From the NCBI RefSeq assembly GCF_001866075.3, contig NZ_CP063356.1, forward strand, positions 62,001 to 126,000: 64,000 nt of DNA, written 5' to 3'. This DNA is from Anaerobacillus isosaccharinicus. GTDB taxonomy: Bacteria; Bacillota; Bacilli; Bacillales; Anaerobacillaceae. Shown piece by piece: positions 22,070 through 30,765 of the stretch (within the stretch, counting starts at the first letter, position 1; each line of letters begins with the position of its first letter). The notes under the pieces are model-generated. The model worked only from the letters and a program-made list of their open reading frames with translations, did no database searches and had not been told where the DNA came from. The position numbers were made by a program, and so were the translations under genes.

Positions 22070-22099
22070 AAATTACCAAAAATCTATAGCCGTTGTCAA
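22070..22099 (-). promoter_or_regulatory. SigA-type promoter of the hrcA operon
   Basis: TTGACA at 22099-22094 and TAATTT at 22075-22070 on the minus strand, 18 bp apart, just upstream of CIRCE. Confidence 0.7.
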
Positions 22100-22217
22100 C
22101 GGTAATCAACAGAAGTTTTGAGATAGGACCCGTGGATTTTTAAGTTATTTAAAAAATGTGTCCCAAAAGGTTGGTAAATAGCTACTATAATAGTATTCCT
22201 CTAAAGTCATTCCGTCT

Positions 22218-23345
22218 TTAAAGAAGAAACTTTTCGAAAACTTCATTAGCTACAAATAAACCTTTTCTTGTCAATGAAATCCGCTCCTTAGTTATGTTTA
22301 ATAACTTTTGTTCATTTAATTGATCGATTTCTTTCCCGAAAATATCGTAAGGAGATTTTTGATAACGCTCCATAAATTGGCTAACGGAAACACCTTCAAT
22401 TTTCCTAAGTCCTAAAAACATTTCTTCTTCAATTCTTTCATTATCTGTCACTTTATGGTTTTCCATTTTCGAAAGACCTTTTGTTTCTACAAGAGAAATA
22501 TATTTTTTGATCGGTCCAACATTTGCATACCTAAAACCATTAACATAGCCATGGGCACCTGCACCGATACCATAGTATTCTTCATTGTTCCAATAAGTTA
22601 AATTATGTTTGCTCTCAAAGCCTAATTTTCCGAAATTACTTATTTCATAATGATTGTAGCCACTATTTATAAGTGTATTAATGAGTAGATCATACATAGC
22701 CACTTCATCATCTTCTGTAGGGAGTTGCAACTTTCCTTTCCGGAATAATTGGTGAAAGATTGTTTTTTCTTCTACTTTTAAGGAGTAAGCTGAAAAGTGT
22801 GGTACATCCAACTCAACGGCCTTTTGTAAAGTTTCAGTAAACATCTCAATGGATTGATGTGGTAATCCAAACATTAAATCAATAGAAATATTATCTAGAC
22901 CAAACTTTCTTGCTCGAGCAATTGTGTCATAAATGTCATTTTCGTTATGTGTTCTCCCAATCTTCTGAAGAAGATCTTCTTGAAAGGCTTGAACACCAAT
23001 ACTTAAGCGGTTAATCCCGGCAGCTTTCATCACATCTAATTTTTCATCTTCCGCATTTCCAGGGTTTATTTCAATCGTAAACTCACCCTTTGGTCTGAAA
23101 ATATCGTTAATCGATCCTAGTAATTTTTCAAGTTGGTTTGCTGACAAGGCTGATGGGGTTCCGCCGCCGACATAGACCGTTTCAATTTCTTCAAATGGAA
23201 ATTGTGCAACTGTTGCTTGCATTTCCTGTTCGCAAGCTGCAACATACTCATCGACAGGTTGCCCCTTTAAAAACACTTTATTGAAATCACAATAATGACA
23301 AATCTGCTCACAAAAAGGAATATGAACATAAACTGCTTTTGGCAT
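22218..23345 (-). CDS. hemW: Radical SAM heme chaperone HemW
   Basis: HemW is a heme-binding radical-SAM protein, historically misnamed HemN. The cluster motif is CEQICHYCDF (about residues 12-21), with the CxxxCxxC arrangement of the family but without features needed for coproporphyrinogen oxidase activity. The 375 aa match normal length. The ATG at 23345 has GAGGTGAG close upstream; the longer in-frame reading comes from the neighbouring repeat array. It lies between lepA and hrcA, its usual place. Confidence 0.93.
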   Translation of the reverse strand: MPKAVYVHIPFCEQICHYCDFNKVFLKGQPVDEYVAACEQEMQATVAQFPFEEIETVYVGGGTPSALSANQLEKLLGSINDIFRPKGEFTIEINPGNAEDEKLDVMKAAGINRLSIGVQAFQEDLLQKIGRTHNENDIYDTIARARKFGLDNISIDLMFGLPHQSIEMFTETLQKAVELDVPHFSAYSLKVEEKTIFHQLFRKGKLQLPTEDDEVAMYDLLINTLINSGYNHYEISNFGKLGFESKHNLTYWNNEEYYGIGAGAHGYVNGFRYANVGPIKKYISLVETKGLSKMENHKVTDNERIEEEMFLGLRKIEGVSVSQFMERYQKSPYDIFGKEIDQLNEQKLLNITKERISLTRKGLFVANEVFEKFLL

Positions 23346-23365
23346 AAACTCACCTCTTTTTTTTT

Positions 23366-23456
23366 TGTAAAATTTAGAATTTAGAATTTGCTCCGAGTTT
23401 ACTTCGAAGCATTTCAATTCAACCGATTCTACATTTTACATCCTAAATTCTACATT
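23366..23456. repeat. Heptamer-array palindrome, copy 2
   Basis: The left arm has TTAGAAT-type units at 23371-23390. The right arm has GATTCTA, CATTTTA, CATCCTA, AATTCTA, CATT at about 23425-23456. The loop includes GCTCCGA and CTTCGAAGC, which resemble copies 1 and 3. It lies between lepA and hemW, upstream of the hemW ribosome site. Confidence 0.8.
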
Positions 23457-23473
23457 GCACTTATTATGCGTAG

Positions 23474-23504
23474 AAAAACCGTAGAATTTTTAATCTACGG
23501 TTCT
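23474..23504 (-). terminator. Intrinsic terminator of lepA
   Basis: An ACCGTAGA / TCTACGGT stem with a T-rich 3' side on the minus strand, shortly after the lepA stop codon. Confidence 0.8.
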
Positions 23505-23516
23505 TCGTTTTGTGTA

Positions 23517-25343
23517 TTATTTACTATCGTCCATTTTTAGTACGGCCATAAATGCCTCTTGTGGTACTTCAACACTTCCTACACTCTTCATCCGCTTTTT
23601 TCCTTCTTTTTGTTTATCAAGAAGTTTACGTTTACGAGAAATGTCTCCACCATAACATTTGGCTAGTACGTTTTTACGGATAGCTTTAATTGTTGAACGG
23701 GCAATGATTTTTTGTCCAATACTTGCTTGAACTGGCACTTCGAACTGTTGACGTGGAATTAATTCTTTAAGCTTTTCAACAATTACTTTTCCACGTTCGT
23801 AAGCTGCATCACGATGAACAATGACAGATAAAGCATCTACTTTTTCAGCATTCAAGAGAATATCCATTTTAACTAGATTAGACTGCTTGTAACCAATAAG
23901 TTCATAGTCAAAAGAGGCATATCCTTTTGTACTCGATTTTAACTGGTCAAAAAAATCATAAACAATTTCTGATAATGGAATGTCGTACGCTAATGTAACT
24001 CGATTAGCATCTAAATATTTCATATCAAGATAATTACCACGCTTACGCTGACAAATTTCCATAACTGAACCAACGTAATCATTTGGAACCATAATAGACG
24101 CTTTCACATAAGGCTCTTCAACAAAATCAATTGTTTGTGGGTCAGGCATTTTTGACGGATTGTCAATTCGTAACTCTTCATCACTTGTTAACGTTACTTG
24201 ATAAATAACACTTGGCGCTGTCGTAATTAAATCGATGTTAAACTCACGTTCAATACGTTCTTGAATAATCTCCATGTGCAGAAGCCCTAAGAATCCACAA
24301 CGGAAACCAAAACCTAACGCTTGAGACGTTTCAGGCTCATATTGTAAGGAAGCATCATTTAATTCTAGCTTCTCAAGAGCATCTCTTAAGTCGTTGTAAT
24401 CATTTGTATCTAACGGATAAAGTCCACAGAATACCATTGGGTTCATTTTTCGATAACCAGCTAACTGTTCTTTGGCAGGGTTATTCACACTTGTTATTGT
24501 ATCCCCAACACGTGTATCTCCAACATTCTTTATCGATGCTGTTAAGAAACCTACATCACCGACTGTTAGCTCGTCCCGTTTTACCGGTTTAGGTGTAAAT
24601 ACACCAGCTTCAATAACTTCAAATTCAGCACCTGTTGCCATCATCCGAATTTTTTGGCCTGGCTTTACCGTACCTTCCATAATTCTAATATAAACGATAA
24701 CTCCGCGGTAAGGGTCATATAGAGAATCAAAGATTAACGCTTTTAAAGGTGCTTCTGGATCACCAGATGGTGGTGGTACCTTTTTTACGACTTGTTCTAA
24801 GATTTCTTCGATTCCAATCCCATTTTTTGCCGAAGCTAAAACAGCATCAGATGTGTCTAAACCGATAATATCTTCTACCTCTTGCTTTACTCTCTCAGGT
24901 TCTGCACTAGGTAAATCAATTTTATTAATAACAGGTAAGATTTCTAAATCATTATCAAGAGCTAAATACACGTTAGCAAGAGTTTGAGCTTCAATCCCTT
25001 GCGCAGCATCAACAATAAGTAAAGCTCCTTCACAGGCTGCTAAACTACGTGACACCTCGTACGTAAAGTCAACATGACCAGGAGTATCGATTAAATGAAA
25101 AATATACTCTTCGCCATCTTTCGCTTTATAAGTTAACTGAACGGCATTTAATTTAATTGTAATGCCCCGTTCTCTTTCTAAATCCATTGCATCTAGCATT
25201 TGGTCTTTCATTTCCCGTTGTGTTAATGCACTTGTTTTCTCTAAAATGCGGTCCGCCAACGTTGATTTCCCATGGTCTATATGAGCAATAATTGAAAAAT
25301 TACGGATTTTCTCTCTACGTTTTAATCGTTCTTCTTTATTCAT
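23517..25343 (-). CDS. lepA: Elongation factor 4 (LepA)
   Basis: A ribosome-binding translational GTPase linked to ribosome biogenesis and back-translocation. The 608 aa show G1 AHIDHGKST (about residues 19-27), DTPGH near 83, NKIDLP near 137, EF-G-like domains and the LepA-specific C-terminal domain. The ATG at 25343 is preceded by GGAGTGGGTG. An in-frame extension to 25448 reads through a dispersed intergenic repeat and is not part of the gene. Confidence 0.98.
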   Translation of the reverse strand: MNKEERLKRREKIRNFSIIAHIDHGKSTLADRILEKTSALTQREMKDQMLDAMDLERERGITIKLNAVQLTYKAKDGEEYIFHLIDTPGHVDFTYEVSRSLAACEGALLIVDAAQGIEAQTLANVYLALDNDLEILPVINKIDLPSAEPERVKQEVEDIIGLDTSDAVLASAKNGIGIEEILEQVVKKVPPPSGDPEAPLKALIFDSLYDPYRGVIVYIRIMEGTVKPGQKIRMMATGAEFEVIEAGVFTPKPVKRDELTVGDVGFLTASIKNVGDTRVGDTITSVNNPAKEQLAGYRKMNPMVFCGLYPLDTNDYNDLRDALEKLELNDASLQYEPETSQALGFGFRCGFLGLLHMEIIQERIEREFNIDLITTAPSVIYQVTLTSDEELRIDNPSKMPDPQTIDFVEEPYVKASIMVPNDYVGSVMEICQRKRGNYLDMKYLDANRVTLAYDIPLSEIVYDFFDQLKSSTKGYASFDYELIGYKQSNLVKMDILLNAEKVDALSVIVHRDAAYERGKVIVEKLKELIPRQQFEVPVQASIGQKIIARSTIKAIRKNVLAKCYGGDISRKRKLLDKQKEGKKRMKSVGSVEVPQEAFMAVLKMDDSK

Positions 25344-25364
25344 GACTTCACCCACTCCTATATA

Positions 25365-25447
25365 AGAAAAGCTCAGAGCACCCTGCTTGGCCACGAATAG
25401 CATAGTCAAAAATCTGACCTCAAGGGGCTGGGCGCTAGAGCTAGACA
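25365..25447. repeat. Bacillaceae-type intergenic repeat fragment upstream of lepA
   Basis: The minus strand begins TGTCTAGCTCTAGCGCCCAG and ends GTGCTCTGAGCTTTTCTTAT. From memory this resembles a structured repeat common in Bacillaceae intergenic regions. A related end fragment occurs at 59793-59825. Confidence 0.55.
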
Positions 25448-25664
25448 TCTTTCAAACTTCAATTAATTTCCTTATCTTTTATAATCTCCAATGCACTAGG
25501 ATAAATTATACCAATAGCAAGTTATTGTTTCAATCTATTTTAGTTTAGAGTGTAGCGTGTGAAAGTGTAAAGTTAGTAGAAGTACAGCTCCGAGGCTCTT
25601 TTGCTTATTAAAATTTGGGTAGTTTTTTAACTTAAACAATTCAATCTACACTTAAACTCTGCAC

Positions 25665-25692
25665 TAAAAAGACTGCCAGTAGCAGTCTTTTA
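25665..25692 (-). terminator. Intrinsic terminator of gpr-spoIIP-yqxA
   Basis: An AAAAGACTGC / GCAGTCTTTT hairpin at the end of yqxA, with a T-run on the minus strand. Confidence 0.85.
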
Positions 25693-26049
25693 CGTTAATG
25701 CATTCCCAATTGTCGTTGTTATTTTTGATAACATTTTTGAAAATACGATATTTAATCCATCTGAAAGTTTAGCTCCCATTTGCGAAAACAGATTAAAAGT
25801 TTCAATTTGTTCTAGCTTTGCTTGTTTACTTTCCAAATCATGACTTGTTAATTCCTCATTATCTTTACTAGCTTCGGTGTAAACGGACTGACCTTGTATT
25901 GATATCTCCTTAGGAACAATGTTAGCAGTTGAATATTGACTATCCCCCGTCATCTTCACCATGCTATTACTAGCAACTTGGATTCCAATTAAAACCCCTA
26001 AAAATAATACCGTTGTTGTAAAAAAACATTTTAATAAAAATTTCGTCAC
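25690..26049 (-). CDS. yqxA: YqxA family protein (DUF3679)
   Basis: A 119-aa protein with one N-terminal transmembrane segment (about residues 7-27) and a polar C-terminal region. It matches by position and layout the B. subtilis YqxA/DUF3679 family found between spoIIP and lepA. The function is unknown. It lies 22 bp downstream of spoIIP and ends at a terminator, so it is likely co-expressed with spoIIP during sporulation. Confidence 0.8.
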   Translation of the reverse strand: MTKFLLKCFFTTTVLFLGVLIGIQVASNSMVKMTGDSQYSTANIVPKEISIQGQSVYTEASKDNEELTSHDLESKQAKLEQIETFNLFSQMGAKLSDGLNIVFSKMLSKITTTIGNALT

Positions 26050-26071
26050 CGTTTACACCTCCAGCCACATT

Positions 26072-27244
26072 TTATTTATTTACTTTTTGCGCGTTCCAAT
26101 AAAATTCACTAAACACTTCGGCAAAAGCTTCTGCGGAACGATACGCTTCTTCGAGTGTATTTTCAACGCCTCCAAATTCAACCAAAATCGAATTTGGTGA
26201 TAAGTCTTGGTTATAGCGCCCATTGGAGCCTGAGCCACCTTTTGCAATAACTCCCCTACTTAGACCCGGGTACTTTTTATCAAGCAGTGCATGTAACTCT
26301 GCTGCTAATTGCGCATTTTTTTCGTAATTTTTATGATTTTCTCCAATGATAAATAATGTTTTTGCATATTCAATCCCATTTATCGTTACTGTAGTTATAT
26401 TCCTAGGTTGTGCATCACGATGTAAGTCGAAGAAAAATTCAAAATCAGCGTTCGTAGCCATTGCTGCTTTAACAATTTCTCTTGATGCATCATATGATTG
26501 TCCATACACCCAACCACGATTACTTAGCAATGCCCCGATATCACTTTTATCGACATCAACGCCGATCCCACGCTTTTCTAATTCTCGTCCTAAACGGTCT
26601 CCAACGAGAGTAATGTTCACATCCGGATGGAAAGCTTGATTTGGAGAATTCGTATCCTTTAACTCTGGCAGGAACGATTCTCGACTGTGGGAATGAATGA
26701 TATGAATTACTTTTCGACCATCAGTCGAAACTTGTGGTGTTTCAAATTCTTCTTTTTGCTTGTCCAACTTTTCTAAGCTTTCTTTAGAAGCTTCACGCTC
26801 TGCCATCATCACTTCCATTGGTGGAGCAGATTCGATTGGCATGTTTGTAAAATCTGTTCCTTCTCCTGCAACGATGATTTTTCCATCAAACAAGGCAAAT
26901 CCAGGTAATTCTCTTCCTAATAAGCTTCTGGGGTCCTCCGGATTTAAACTCGTTGCCAACTCAAAAGCTAATGCAGAAATTTTCGGTGGTCCGCTTCCTT
27001 CAGGGAGAACTTGTGTAAAATATGGGTTTTCAGTACCCATCATATACACTAAAGCATCACTTGATACATACGAACTCCAAGCATATACAGTTGATGAAGA
27101 TATACCATAACCAGGCTCAAAAGCAGTTAGCATTCCGGTAACTATAAATAAAGCGATAATACCAACAATGACAAGAATCGCCAACCGCTTAAAACTTGTC
27201 CTATTTAACGAAATTGTAAAACCTTTAAAATTTCTAGACGACAT
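26072..27244 (-). CDS. spoIIP: Stage II sporulation protein P
   Basis: A membrane-bound amidase/endopeptidase that, with SpoIID and SpoIIM, thins septal peptidoglycan and drives forespore engulfment. The 390 aa have an N-terminal transmembrane helix (about residues 18-42) and an Amidase_3-like catalytic domain with HIIHSHSRESFLPEL (about 185-199), FDLHRD near 278 and an SILVEFGG segment near 356. The length and the spacing to gpr are typical. Confidence 0.95.
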   Translation of the reverse strand: MSSRNFKGFTISLNRTSFKRLAILVIVGIIALFIVTGMLTAFEPGYGISSSTVYAWSSYVSSDALVYMMGTENPYFTQVLPEGSGPPKISALAFELATSLNPEDPRSLLGRELPGFALFDGKIIVAGEGTDFTNMPIESAPPMEVMMAEREASKESLEKLDKQKEEFETPQVSTDGRKVIHIIHSHSRESFLPELKDTNSPNQAFHPDVNITLVGDRLGRELEKRGIGVDVDKSDIGALLSNRGWVYGQSYDASREIVKAAMATNADFEFFFDLHRDAQPRNITTVTINGIEYAKTLFIIGENHKNYEKNAQLAAELHALLDKKYPGLSRGVIAKGGSGSNGRYNQDLSPNSILVEFGGVENTLEEAYRSAEAFAEVFSEFYWNAQKVNK

Positions 27245-27311
27245 GATCTCACCCTTTCAAGCTTGTCTACATCATGTATATGACGGCAGTTGAGAGGGTA
27301 GAACTTTTTTT

Positions 27312-27404
27312 AAATGTAGAATGAAGAATGTAGAATTATTTTTGGTTAAGCTTCGGAGCAAAACCCAAAACATTCTACATTTCACATTCTGAATTTTACA
27401 TTTA
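27312..27404. repeat. Heptamer-array palindrome, copy 3
   Basis: Left units AATGTAG, AATGAAG, AATGTAG (27313-27333). Right units CATTCTA, CATTTCA, CATTCTG, AATTTTA (27371-27398). The loop carries AAGCTTCGGAGC. The gpr stop codon lies at the right end of the array. Confidence 0.8.
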
Positions 27405-28520
27405 ATGAGTGTACATCCCTACATTATCTTGATCAACGTCTCCGTGAAGGGCTGCGTTTAGTCCTGCTGCGATTACGTTTGCCATGTCCTCAATAAATAC
27501 GTCTACTTCCTTTGGTGTGACCATTAAATTATGACCTAGTGGAGAGAGGACTTCTCGAATTAATTGGCGTTTCTCTTCTTCTTCCAATCCACCAATCATC
27601 CCCATAATATTTTGTCTTGCTTCTGGTTCAGGTAAATCGTCATCTGTTAGAACCCTTTTTTCTCCGAATGTCATTCCTGCTGGAGTTAGTGAGCGTGATG
27701 GTTTCTTTCCTTCGCGCATTTCTCTACCAAAGTGTTTTAAGACGAAATCAATCGTATCGCTAGTAATCGAAACAGCATCAACAACAGTAGGAATACCCAC
27801 GGCAATGACTGGAATTCCTAACGTTTCTTTGCTTAGCTCTTTACGCTTATTTCCTACCCCAGAGCCTGGATGGATCCCTGAATCAGAAACCTGGATTGTC
27901 GTATTCACCCTTTCTATTGAACGGGCAGCAAGTGCATCGATGGCAATAACAAAATCAGGTTTCGTTTTTTCGATTACACCATGAATGATATCACTCGTCT
28001 CTAAACCTGTAATTCCCATGACACCAGGAGTGATCGCACTAACTGGACGAAATCCATCCGACATTTGTTCAGGCTGGAGTTCAAAGATATGTTTTGTTAT
28101 TAATAAGTTTTCAACTGCAATTGGGCCTAAGGCATCTGGAGTTACATTCCAATTCCCTAAGCCGACAACTAAACAACTAGCATCTTTTTCTATCCCTAAT
28201 TGCTTTAAAAATTGATTAAATTCCTTAGCAAAAACACGTTCTACAATTTCCTGTAGTTCGGTATCTTTATTTCGAATTCCTTGGATTTCAAACGTAACAT
28301 AGTTACCTGCTTTTTTTCCTAATCTCTCTGCTCCTTCTTCGTTAATCTCAACCGTTGTTATATGTACTCCTTCTTCGTCACGTTCCTTAACAATCACTCC
28401 GCTAATTGTTTGTCTTTGTTGCTCGGCTTTTTTTTCTTCTCTTTCTTGAACTAATTGATGAGCTTCAACGGCTAAATCCGTACGGACATTATATTGTTCT
28501 AAGTTAATTTCTTTTGGCAT
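27402..28520 (-). CDS. gpr: Spore germination protease GPR
   Basis: The protease that starts degradation of small acid-soluble spore proteins at germination. It is made as a zymogen that loses a short N-terminal propeptide. The 372 aa include the [11 protein letters not shown] segment near residue 9, which resembles both its own processing site and its substrate sites, and conserved GLETSDI and DALAARS blocks. The ATG at 28520 follows AGAGGGG at 8-9 bases; a GTG three codons earlier lies too close. It is divergent from rpsT. Confidence 0.96.
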   Translation of the reverse strand: MPKEINLEQYNVRTDLAVEAHQLVQEREEKKAEQQRQTISGVIVKERDEEGVHITTVEINEEGAERLGKKAGNYVTFEIQGIRNKDTELQEIVERVFAKEFNQFLKQLGIEKDASCLVVGLGNWNVTPDALGPIAVENLLITKHIFELQPEQMSDGFRPVSAITPGVMGITGLETSDIIHGVIEKTKPDFVIAIDALAARSIERVNTTIQVSDSGIHPGSGVGNKRKELSKETLGIPVIAVGIPTVVDAVSITSDTIDFVLKHFGREMREGKKPSRSLTPAGMTFGEKRVLTDDDLPEPEARQNIMGMIGGLEEEEKRQLIREVLSPLGHNLMVTPKEVDVFIEDMANVIAAGLNAALHGDVDQDNVGMYTH

Positions 28521-28600
28521 AATGAACACCCCTCTTAATCTTTTGTCTATTTAAATTCTTCCCTGTATAGTTTCCAGCTATTCTAGTTTCCATTCCCCTA

Positions 28601-28629
28601 TTGCAATTACCGTCGAGTTTTGTTACAAT
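28601..28629 (+). promoter_or_regulatory. SigA-type promoter of rpsT
   Basis: TTGCAA (28601-28606), 17 bp, TACAAT (28624-28629), about 60 bp upstream of the rpsT start. Confidence 0.7.
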
Positions 28630-28687
28630 GCAATGTGTTGTACTTATATATTCGCAATTACCCGGTTGCATCAAGGAGGTGAAAGGA

Positions 28688-28954
28688 ATGCCAAATATTA
28701 AATCAGCTATTAAACGCGTTAAGACAAGTGAAAAGCGTCGTGCACAAAATGCTTCAGTTAAATCTGCACTACGTACAGCTATCAAGACTTTCGAAGCTAA
28801 AGTAGACGGCAAGGAAGTTGAAGGAGCTCAAGAAGCGTTCTTGGTTGCAACCAAAAAGCTTGACAAAGCTGCAACAAAAGGTTTAATTCATAAAAATGCG
28901 GCATCTCGTCAAAAATCTCGCCTAGCGAAAAAATTAAACGAGATTACAGCATAA
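28688..28954 (+). CDS. rpsT: 30S ribosomal protein S20
   Basis: A small basic 16S-binding protein (88 aa) beginning [18 protein letters not shown] and rich in Ala, Lys and Arg throughout. The start follows AGGAGGTGAAAGGA. The gene is monocistronic, divergent from gpr and convergent with holA, the standard Bacillus arrangement. Confidence 0.98.
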   Translation: MPNIKSAIKRVKTSEKRRAQNASVKSALRTAIKTFEAKVDGKEVEGAQEAFLVATKKLDKAATKGLIHKNAASRQKSRLAKKLNEITA

Positions 28955-28970
28955 TAATAAGATGAAAATG

Positions 28971-29034
28971 GAAAAAGGGCTACTGGTGTCAAACTCCTCT
29001 TCTTGAGGTGCCTGACACCAGTCAGCCCTTTTAT
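28971..29034 (+). terminator. Long terminator hairpin after rpsT
   Basis: AAAAGGGCTACTGGTGTCA pairs with TGACACCAGTCAGCCCTTTT, followed by T. The loop includes GAGGTGCC. The GGTGCCTGACACC motif recurs widely in Bacillaceae genomes (from memory). Confidence 0.8.
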
Positions 29035-29044
29035 TCGTTTATCT

Positions 29045-29080
29045 ACAAGAAAAAAGGCCAATTGGCCTTTTTTCTTGTAG
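29045..29080 (-). terminator. Bidirectional terminator before holA end
   Basis: A near-perfect palindrome, AAGAAAAAAGGCCA / TGGCCTTTTTTCTT, able to stop transcription from both rpsT and holA. Confidence 0.85.
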
Positions 29081-29123
29081 AGCTAAGTGTTATGGATACA
29101 TAAACGACAGCATCACTCTATAC

Positions 29124-30143
29124 TTACTCACCTAAAACTTTAATAATAAACAATTCTAAAGCTAGCTGTTTTTCAATCTTCCCCGTTTTGATCTTATAAT
29201 CAGTTTCAGCAAGTTCATCAATAAATAATAACAGTTTTTTCTCATCAAACAAATTCCCTTGTTGATTTGCTAATTTAACAACATAAGGGTGGAGCTTCAA
29301 GGTTCCAGCTATTTGCTGTTGAGAATAACCTCTCGTTGAAAGTTCCTTTACTTGATATAAAATTCGAAATTGCCTTGCGAGCAATGATAAGATCTTTATT
29401 GGTTCTTCCTTTTGTTTTAATAAATCATAAAAAACTTGAAGTGCTTCTTTTTTTCTACGGTGGACAACGTGGTCTACCAAGGAAAAAACGTCTTGTTCCA
29501 TTGTTTTTGAAACTAATTGTTGGACAACTGTTTCATCAATAACCCCGCCACTCCCTGCATAAAGGGCTAACTTTTCAATTTCCCCGGCAATCATCACTAA
29601 GCTGTTTCCAAGTAGTTGAACAAGTTTTTCTTTGCCAAGTTTCGTGATTTCTACATCATATTTTTTCACACGTCCATCAAGCCACTTATCCATTTCAGTT
29701 TCAGAAAATGCTGTTGCTTCTAGCACTTCCGCTTCCTTTTTGAGGAGTTTGACGATTTTCTTTCGTTCGTCTAATTTTTCATATGGTGCAACTATGATAA
29801 AAATTGTTTCCGGAACCGGATTTGTAATATAGTTCTCAAAAGCCTTTAAATCATGCTCAACTTTAGATTGATCTTTACCAGTTAAAAATTGGGGGTCCCG
29901 AACGATGACAACCCGATGTGTTCCCATAAAAGGGATCGTTAATGCTTCCTCAACAGCCGCAGAGATTGGTGTTTCCTTTAACTCATATGTAGACAGGTTG
30001 AAATCGTATTGGTCTTCTGTTAAAACTTTATTAAGGAGTTTATGAATCGTTTCCTCAATTAAAAAAGTTTCTGTACCATATAACAAATATAAAGGCGATA
30101 AAATACCTTTTTTAATATTTTTTTGTACTTGTAAAAAGCTCAT
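29124..30143 (-). CDS. holA: DNA polymerase III subunit delta
   Basis: The clamp-loader delta subunit (YqeN in B. subtilis) that opens the beta clamp. The 339 aa have an AAA+-like fold with LYLLYGTETFLIEE near residue 17, lacking a functional Walker A, as expected for delta, and a C-terminal helical collar domain. It is convergent with rpsT. The normal comE-side synteny (comEC, yqzM, holA) is kept. Confidence 0.94.
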   Translation of the reverse strand: MSFLQVQKNIKKGILSPLYLLYGTETFLIEETIHKLLNKVLTEDQYDFNLSTYELKETPISAAVEEALTIPFMGTHRVVIVRDPQFLTGKDQSKVEHDLKAFENYITNPVPETIFIIVAPYEKLDERKKIVKLLKKEAEVLEATAFSETEMDKWLDGRVKKYDVEITKLGKEKLVQLLGNSLVMIAGEIEKLALYAGSGGVIDETVVQQLVSKTMEQDVFSLVDHVVHRRKKEALQVFYDLLKQKEEPIKILSLLARQFRILYQVKELSTRGYSQQQIAGTLKLHPYVVKLANQQGNLFDEKKLLLFIDELAETDYKIKTGKIEKQLALELFIIKVLGE

Positions 30144-30578
30144 CTTATTTGGTACCCTTTCTTTGAACCTAAATATGTAGTTGGATACCCAATTTTAAAC
30201 ATAGAAGGGATGTTAGTACAAGTGAAAAAGAGGAATTAACCGATAAGTTAATCCCTCCATTTATGATAAACGTCAGTAAGAGGGCCTAGGACAACCTCCC
30301 AGTGACGATAATCAACACCTTTCTTTTCTCTTGTATTAGTTATCATATCCTATGCACTTTTAAACTATAGGTGACAACATTTCACAACATTGCTAATTCT
30401 AAAAAGAAATTTTTGGTTAGTATATTGAAGTCCAACATTTTATATATTATGTTAAATAAAGACACTATTTTTGCATATAGAGATTGGTTACCTATATAAA
30501 CATGTAGAAAATGTTACAAATGTAGATTTTTTATTATTTTTCGCTTATACTAAAAAATGTATTAGGAGGGGATGTCCA
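30144..30578. other. Intergenic region between holA and yqzM
   Basis: A ~435-bp gap. It holds a weak hairpin near 30230-30258 (AATTAAC / GTTAATC) and AT-rich sequence before yqzM. No open reading frame with a believable ribosome site, RNA gene or clear promoter was seen. Confidence 0.5.
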
Positions 30579-30710
30579 ATGAATCAATTCGAAAAAGAAG
30601 TCCAAAGCAATCGCAATGATGCAGTAGATTCAGCAGTAGGTTTCGTTGTATCATTCGGCTTTTTTGCCACAGTATTTGCTGTAGCAATACTTATTGACTT
30701 ATTTGTGTAA
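30579..30710 (+). CDS. yqzM: YqzM family small membrane protein
   Basis: A 43-aa protein with a polar N-terminus (MNQFEKEVQSNRND) and one C-terminal transmembrane helix (about residues 19-41). Its sequence and its position between holA and comEC match B. subtilis YqzM; the function is unknown. The start follows TAGGAGGGGATG with good spacing. The ATG at 30579 is preferred because the upstream in-frame reading has no ribosome site. Confidence 0.9.
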   Translation: MNQFEKEVQSNRNDAVDSAVGFVVSFGFFATVFAVAILIDLFV

Positions 30711-30718
30711 TTTTACTT

Positions 30719-30765
30719 AAAGGAAAAACCCATAAAGTAGTCACTTTATGGGTTTTTCCTTTTAT
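30719..30765. terminator. Bidirectional terminator between yqzM and comEC
   Basis: A long palindrome, AAAGGAAAAACCCATAAAGT / ACTTTATGGGTTTTTCCTTT, in the convergent yqzM-comEC gap. Confidence 0.9.

Noticed and set aside
25344..25448. N-terminal extension of LepA
   Set aside because: It reads through a dispersed intergenic repeat, lacks a ribosome site, and LepA homologues begin at the ATG at 25343.
28504..28812. 102-codon minus-strand frame opposite rpsT
   Set aside because: It is antisense to rpsT and covers the rpsT promoter; no ribosome site or family match.
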